From positions 78,468,040-78,532,039 of the forward strand of contig CM035153.1 in assembly GCA_020205615.1 (NCBI GenBank): a DNA stretch of 64,000 bases. The letters run 5' to 3'. Shown here piece by piece: positions 59,491-64,000 of this stretch; within the stretch, counting starts at the first letter, position 1, and the number at the start of each line of letters is the position of its first letter. The position numbers and the translations under genes were made by a program. A model generated the notes under the pieces. The model was given only the letters and a program-made list of their open reading frames with translations. It was not told the origin of the DNA and ran no database searches. Source of the DNA: Panax quinquefolius (Eukaryota > Streptophyta > Magnoliopsida > Apiales > Araliaceae).

Positions 59491-62400
59491 TAATATTAAG
59501 ATTTGATTACATGATTCTCATAATGAGTTCTTATTACAAGGTATTCAATCAAACAAGAATATAATCTAATCTATGTAGGGACGCTTCCCTTTATCTACTC
59601 CAGAAGTTCCAAGATTACCATCTAAAACTGCAAAGGGAATAATTTACAAGGGTGACCTATAACATGCTCATCAAGTTTTGTATTTATTACAATATAGGAT
59701 TTGAAGAAATATAACAGTTCAAATTTCGACTGATAGTTGTACCATTTATGGATTTCTAATTTCAACCATTTCTGGAATTTACTTTATTTCTGTCAGTCAC
59801 ACAGACTTAGAAATTTTGTTCAGATATGAGATAGAGGATCAGCCTATTCAACATCTTAGGAGTATGCATATCATCCTACAGTGCTCAAAATACACTAAAA
59901 TTACTGTCAATATATGAATCAATTAAATTTCAATCCCTTACGGGATACCCAACTTCAGTATAAGATGTCTTACCAAAACAATTTGGTTTGACACAACAGT
60001 TTATGCTCAATAAACATTATCATATGAATAAAAATTCATTTCTTAGTTATGTTGAAGTTATAGTAATAACTTTACAATAAGAAGATAATTCAATTGTAGG
60101 TGTAGTGTATTATAGTTGACTTATCAAGTAAAATCTTGATCAATAAAATAGTTTAAGAAATTTTCTTTATAAGAGATTTAGGGAAGAACTTGCTTGGCGT
60201 AGATCGGTCAAGTTATGCTATTCAACGTTAATAAATACCTACGATGTTCATATATATAATCTAACATGTTAGTATTAATAACAATACTCAATTATAACAC
60301 TTATATAATATCGGTTAGATTTAATAGGGTTTTTGTGTTTAATACCTTTGACAAATAGACTAAATTTTATTTATAAACATTAATTATCCTTTATAATACT
60401 TTTTTAAAATTTTAAAGTATTTAAAACATTTATTTATCTTTATAAATGATTTTTAAATCATTTATTTCTATTTATAAGTAATTAATATTTACTTAAAATT
60501 TTACAAAAACATTGATTATTATTATTAAATAATTTATATTCATATATTATAATTTTAATATCATTAATAATATTTTTTCATAATTATTTAGCATTTAAAA
60601 ATAATTATTCTAATTTCTTTATTGATAATTTAATTATTAAAAATTATCAAAATAATATAAAATAATTATTAAATTTATAACAAACATATAATTAATTTAT
60701 AATATTTTAAAATCATTTTTATATTTTTTATATTTATTTATTAATTATTTCTAATTTTTATAATTTATTTATAGAAAAATAATTTTTCATGCTGTAGCTA
60801 AAGCCCTTGGTGATGAGAAAGTGTCGTTGTAGGTGTTCTTGAGTTTCAGGCGTGATTTGATCACGTGGTCGAGTGACTGGTTTGACCATTAATTATAAAA
60901 TGCTACTTTTAATGAGTTTTGGTTTGTTTAAGAGTTGATGTTTGTAGTACTAATACAAGTAGTATAATATGAAACAAATTTTAGACTTTAACCTACATAT
61001 AACAAGAAGTTATAGAGGCTCAAAAATCCGGCAGCGAGTTGTTCTTGAGTTTCGGGCAACCCGAAATAGTGTAAGTGATCACGGTCAGCGGTTTGTGTGG
61101 CTTATATATCTTTGATTGATTGTATTTGATGTGTGTAATATTTGTTGTAACATGTAGTATATATGTCAGGGTATAAATATATATATAACATTAATATGAA
61201 CCAAGCCTAACACTAAGGTCTCTAATTTTGTTTGGTCAAATACTGACCTTAACATTCGTTCTTTATGTTATTCAGTTTTCTGGAAAACCTAGAAAACTTG
61301 GTCATGCTCGGTCAATGGATTTTGACCATTAATTCCAGTAAAACTATACGTTGTTTATTCCATTAAAGATCATAGATATATATTACATATAACAGAGTAT
61401 TGATCTATAATAAAAACTTACAAAAATAACAAACAGAAGACGATTAAACAGATTGGTCAAAGTTGTCGGTTCAACTGTTCTGAAGCTTTCTGGGTAACCC
61501 AGAAAACTGTAATCCGTGAACGGTCAACCCACTTTGATTGCTTATAACTTGAAATCTATGGTTCAAATGAACCAGTTTTCTTTTCCAGACTAAAGACCTT
61601 CTAACAGGCTACACATACCAAACAATTACCAGACCAAAACATAAACACATATGAATCTATAGGCTCTGACATTCGACTCTCTGACTTAGTTTTCAAAATT
61701 TCCAGATTTCTTAAAACACTTAATTAAGGCATCTAGATGTTATGAAAACGTGTTCTACCAATCTAACATACTTTCTAATATACTAATACATAATTCTAAA
61801 CATCTAAACAACAAATCTAACATAGGATCAAAGAGCTAATTATCAACTAGGGTTTGTACCTTTTCTTGAGCAATTTTTGATTCTAGCTTCTGATGTTGTT
61901 GCTGCTATCACCCAGGCTTGATTTGGTAGGTTTATAAGTGTATCTAGGCTTAGAAATTTCATAAGTTTGCTTAGCCCTAAGGTTCTTATTTATAGAATTC
62001 TTTAACTTGGCTTTTTGGTCATTTTTTAGCAACTTCCCTCTACAAAGATCTGATCTGATGACTATGGTGATGCTTGGGAGTTAAAAGCATGTCATGTGCT
62101 ACCTTGGAACTTGCAATGGTGACTCCTAACCTACTTGTGAGCTAGTTAGGTTTGTTTAGTAACTTAATTAGGCTTTAATCTTCACTAATCTTGATTAGGG
62201 TTTTGTTTCTAATGCTTAGGAATGTTAAGTAATGTTAATTAGTACCTAATTGAAGTTTACTAACCATGATTAGGTGTTAATATAATATAATTAGGGTTTA
62301 ATTTATGAATTAGGGTTAGGGTTTTGCTAATTAGGGTTTGTTAATCTAGGGTTGTTAACATAAATTCTCACTAATCCTAACAAGCACGAAAAGCGTTTTG

Positions 62401-62633
62401 TCAGTTTAAGCACGACAATGCAACTTTTCGAAATAATTTTACCAAAAAGTCCGAATATAGAAAAAAATTTAATCACGAGGTGTCAAGCACGACGTTTTTT
62501 GGACAAAAATTTATTTAGTCAAATTTGTAAAACAAAGTATATATTAACATATAACACATTCAGAACGGAGAAATTTTAGTTATATAATGGGATTTTACAC
62601 TTACGAGTCTTATTAGGGTTTTGGGTTTTTACA
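58914..62633 (-). mobile_element. B 5' LTR (3720 bp)
   Basis: Collinear with the left LTR from TATAATGCCCC (TGTAACGCCCC in the partner) to GGGTTTTTACA. It has the same modules (60830-61570), with a clean TTTCTGGG-taa-CCCAGAAA at 61487-61505, and a long (TA)n at 59437-59487. The two LTRs differ at many sites, so B is older than C2. Confidence 0.9.
59437..59487. repeat. (TA)n microsatellite
   Basis: About 25 TA units in the B 5' LTR; the partner LTR has only a short run at the same place (near 40751-40765). Confidence 0.95.
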
Positions 62634-62638
62634 TGTAA
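62634..62638. repeat. Target-site duplication of element B, right
   Basis: TGTAA, matching 40223-40227. Confidence 0.85.
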
Positions 62639-62976
62639 CTTATCTAGTCAACATTTGATTCTTATCCACAAACTATACACATAAAAATTTACTGTTCACA
62701 TATATGATAACATATACCGACTCGTAGACACTTATATATTTAACCATGATAATTCTTCACAAGAATTTTAAATCCGCCAAAATCTTATACCTCATTACCA
62801 GACTATCACTTACAGTCTACCAAATTATTCAAGTCTTGTCAAAAAAATTGAAATTCTTAAAATTTCTTTATAGAACTGCCAATTCCATACACTTATTTTC
62901 AATCTAGGTTCTAATATTTAACCTTAAATCAATCAATTATGATTTTAAAAATTTTCTAAATTCTCTGGTTGTCACA
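62639..62976 (-). mobile_element. D LTR, final part
   Basis: Sequence after B ends in TGGTTGTCACA followed by a polypurine tract, so an LTR start (TGTGACAACC, minus strand) lies at 62976. With 20571-22577 and 39171-40222 it forms one interrupted LTR of about 3.4 kb. Confidence 0.75.
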
Positions 62977-62991
62977 TTCACCCCTTCTTCC
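62977..62991 (-). other. Polypurine tract of D
   Basis: GGAAGAAGGGGTGAA on the minus strand, directly before the LTR start. Confidence 0.8.
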
Positions 62992-63140
62992 AAGAATTTC
63001 TTCCCCGAAATTCATCTTACACCTTACACCATACTGTTTACACCATTCATACTATTGCCTCTCATTTTCCCAAAGGTTTTATTGAAATTCATCCGTAAAC
63101 CGTAATAACTTACGGACGTAGTGGGTGATTAGCCCGTTAG
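62992..63140 (-). mobile_element. Internal start of element D, interrupted
   Basis: A short non-coding stretch next to the PPT. No integrase or chromodomain sequence is readable before the next LTR starts at 63141. Confidence 0.6.
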
Positions 63141-64000
63141 TGTAAGACCGAAATTTTTTTAAATAAAAGGAATTTCCTTTATTTATTATTTTGAAATAGT
63201 AAGGGTTGATTTGATTAATGTGGATAGTTAAGGGTTAAATACATAAATATTTCAAAATAAGCAAGTGGTTATAAAATATTCATTTTTGTCGGGAATATTC
63301 GTTTGGTCGTGGAATATTAAATGCTTTGTCGGGGAATATTAAATGCGACCAGTAGCGACCATGTGTGGGCCCCATAACGGAAAGCGATTGGATGAAGAAA
63401 GCGACAAATATAAGTTGGTCGAAAATAGCAGCGTAGTTATTACAATTAAGATTGTTGGAATACCCGGTGGTTAAAATACAAGATGTCTGGCGTGGTTGCA
63501 CAAAGAGCTATTACTCAGATTGCAGTACAAGATTGTTGAATTATTGATCCTTACGTAAGAAGGCACTACTCAATAATTTTTACGGTGAATTCTTATTCAA
63601 TATTTTATTTTATTGATTCAATAATTCTTTGCGTTGATATTTTATATTATTGTTGTTCAATAATTGTCTTTGCACATTATCTCCATTATCGGATCAATAA
63701 TTCATATTATTTAAATAATATTATTAGATAGCATTATTGGCAATGTTTAGAAAGTTACATCAAGGAGAGGTTTGGTCACCTAATTGCGGCGCCCGAGAAG
63801 GAGAAATCCTTATCGGAAAGCCCCCTCTTTCGGGAGCTACTGGTCATCATAATTGTGATTACGTAATATTATTTGTGAATAATTAATTATTGATTCATAT
63901 GATAAAGAAATATTTATTTTATGTGGATATAAATGATGGATTTATTTATGTGGTTATAAATGAAGAAATTATTGTTGAGGTGTTTTATCGATATTTTACA
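63141..64000 (+). mobile_element. Start of a plus-strand LTR (family E)
   Basis: Begins TGTAAGACCGAAATTTTTT, a form common at the start of plant gypsy LTRs, at an abrupt change from D. Around 63288-63352 the words GTCGGGAATATT, GTCGTGGAATATT and GTCGGGGAATATT repeat. A GC-rich patch lies at 63783-63845. The window ends inside the LTR, so the opposite end and TSD are not visible. Confidence 0.6.

Larger units (their letters stand above)
40228..62633 (-). mobile_element. Gypsy element B, complete ends, with nested copia C2
   Basis: Chromodomain gypsy element on the minus strand with two LTRs of about 3.7 kb, TSD TGTAA, PBS and PPT. Its integrase region is split by copia C2 (44558-54061). Without C2 it would be about 12.9 kb. 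Coding order: extra ORF, gag, protease, RT, RNase H, integrase, chromodomain. Both ends can be placed to the base. Confidence 0.92.

Overview
This window is repeat-rich intergenic DNA from a flowering plant. The evidence is LTR retrotransposons of two plant lineages (chromodomain Ty3/gypsy and Ty1/copia), primer-binding sites matching the 3' end of plant initiator tRNA-Met, telo-box motifs and very AT-rich sequence. I found no host protein-coding gene, rRNA, tRNA or CRISPR array. Almost every base belongs to, or lies between, nested retroelements. The species cannot be named from this sequence.

Layout from left to right. (1) 1-1221: end of a plus-strand LTR (family F). (2) 1222-9475: gypsy element A1 on the minus strand, decayed, with an extra ORF before gag. 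(3) 9476-11033: two truncated LTR heads of family A stacked in front of a third. (4) 11034-20570: gypsy element A2 on the minus strand, with a 3.4-kb 3' LTR and a truncated 5' LTR. (5) 20571-22577: start of the LTR of a further gypsy family (D). (6) 22578-30759: Angela-like copia element C1 on the plus strand, with its 3' LTR cut short. (7) 30758-39165: a second copy of 16055-24465 (A2 fragment, D LTR, copia LTR), in which the copia is only a solo LTR. (8) 39171-40222: more D LTR. (9) 40228-62633: gypsy element B on the minus strand, flanked by the TSD TGTAA and itself interrupted by copia C2 (44558-54061, minus). (10) 62639-63140: end of the D LTR and its polypurine tract. (11) 63141-64000: start of a plus-strand LTR (family E).

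The elements share the usual design of LTR, PBS, gag, protease, RT, RNase H and integrase in the gypsy order, or protease, integrase, RT and RNase H in the copia order, then PPT and LTR. Every coding region is broken by stops or frameshifts. Some of these breaks look like consensus errors, because differences between near-identical copies cluster at CAG/CTG sites.

The most interesting signals lie in the long 5' leaders between the LTR TATA box and gag. Copia C carries four serial hairpins with a constant tip (TTGTGTCACCACAA) and unrelated but self-complementary stems, present in both C1 and C2. Gypsy B and D carry repeated modules with CTGGG/CCCAG and GGTCAA/TTGACC hairpins. Gypsy A carries four TGGCG/CGCCA hairpins. 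Gypsy A and B also carry an extra gene of about 165-200 codons between PBS and gag.
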